64,000 bases of DNA from Tenacibaculum finnmarkense genomovar ulcerans (lineage in GTDB: Bacteria > Bacteroidota > Bacteroidia > Flavobacteriales > Flavobacteriaceae): assembly GCF_900239495.1 (NCBI RefSeq), contig NZ_OENE01000055.1:1-64000 (forward strand). The letters are read 5' to 3'. A program made the translations under genes and the position numbers. This document shows, in pieces, positions 63,851 to 64,000 of this stretch (positions within the stretch are counted from its first letter, which is position 1; every line of letters starts with the position of its first letter). Under the pieces are notes generated by a model. It was given only the letters and a program-made list of their open reading frames with translations. It was not told where the DNA came from and made no database searches.

Positions 63851-64000
63851 ATGAATCATTACGAAACTGTTTTCATTTTGAATCCCGTTTTATCTGAAAC
63901 TCAGGTAAAGGAGACAGTAAAAAAGTTTGAGGACTATTTACTTTCTAAAGGTGCAGAAATGATTTCTAAAGAAGATTGGGGCTTAAAAAAATTAGCGTAC
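63851..64000 (+). CDS. rpsF: Ribosomal protein S6, N-terminal part (3' cut by window)
   Basis: The first 50 residues, [20 protein letters not shown] then [24 protein letters not shown], match bS6, the small-subunit protein paired with S18. The gene runs off the window end. It probably heads the usual rpsF-rpsR-rplI operon, which cannot be seen here. The ATG is clear and preceded by a consensus promoter. Confidence 0.95.
   Translation, partial: MNHYETVFILNPVLSETQVKETVKKFEDYLLSKGAEMISKEDWGLKKLAY

Noticed and set aside
1-64000. CRISPR arrays, tRNA or rRNA genes, prophage, integrase or transposase genes, toxin-antitoxin or restriction loci
   Set aside because: No regularly spaced repeats, cloverleaf or rRNA-like sequence, or protein motif of these kinds was seen; the repeats present are isolated palindromic elements.

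Overview
The window is a chromosomal segment of a low-GC, AT-rich member of the Bacteroidota, most likely a marine Flavobacteriaceae of the Tenacibaculum/Polaribacter type. The evidence is a type IX secretion sorting domain with PorP/SprF and OmpA/PorE-like partners, an OstA-like protein, a methionine synthase split into two genes, promoters of the Bacteroidota form TTTG-N17-23-TAnnTTTG, and few Shine-Dalgarno sequences. No phage, integrase, transposase, tRNA, rRNA or CRISPR array was found. The genus is a guess.

Layout. 1-4056: end of a large secreted adhesin, a PorP/SprF protein and an OmpA-family lipoprotein-like protein (surface/gliding module). 4124-5742 (minus): CAP-domain lipoprotein, DUF4268 protein, MiaE. 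5953-11454: giant thioester alpha-2-macroglobulin lipoprotein. 11900-14896: coiled-coil lipoprotein plus beta-barrel, separated by a hairpin. 15481-16968: flavin monooxygenase with an unusual zinc-finger-like N-terminus, lying between two repeat-rich intergenic stretches.

17778-39524 is a sulfur/methionine supercluster on one strand. A SAM-I riboswitch precedes an O-acetylhomoserine sulfhydrylase, a three-function MetX-aspartokinase-homoserine dehydrogenase fusion and a MetZ-like enzyme. Next come an Rrf2 regulator and its probable target operon: DUF2061, cysH, cysD, cysN, sulfite reductase, two siroheme genes, a ferredoxin-NADP reductase-like flavoprotein, cysE and cysM. A second SAM-I riboswitch then leads split metH and metF. 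Together these take sulfate to sulfide, aspartate to O-acetylhomoserine, and both to cysteine, homocysteine and methionine.

41231-45527 is leuACDB. 47189-54441 is ilvDBNCA, preceded by what looks like a complete classical attenuator: a 20-residue Ile/Val-rich leader peptide, an antiterminator arm over its stop codon, and a strong terminator. This is the clearest regulatory discovery in the window. 54694-57523 (minus) holds an aminotransferase and an OstA-like protein. 57677-59107 is a PLP decarboxylase. 59174-63219 (minus) holds purA, fur and relA/spoT. The window ends inside rpsF.

Dispersed repeats are a second theme. One is a roughly 280-bp palindromic MITE-like element with 12-bp terminal inverted repeats (six full or partial copies). 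The other is a roughly 90-nt element with a compensatory-paired core (three copies), each lying just downstream of a MITE copy in the same orientation.
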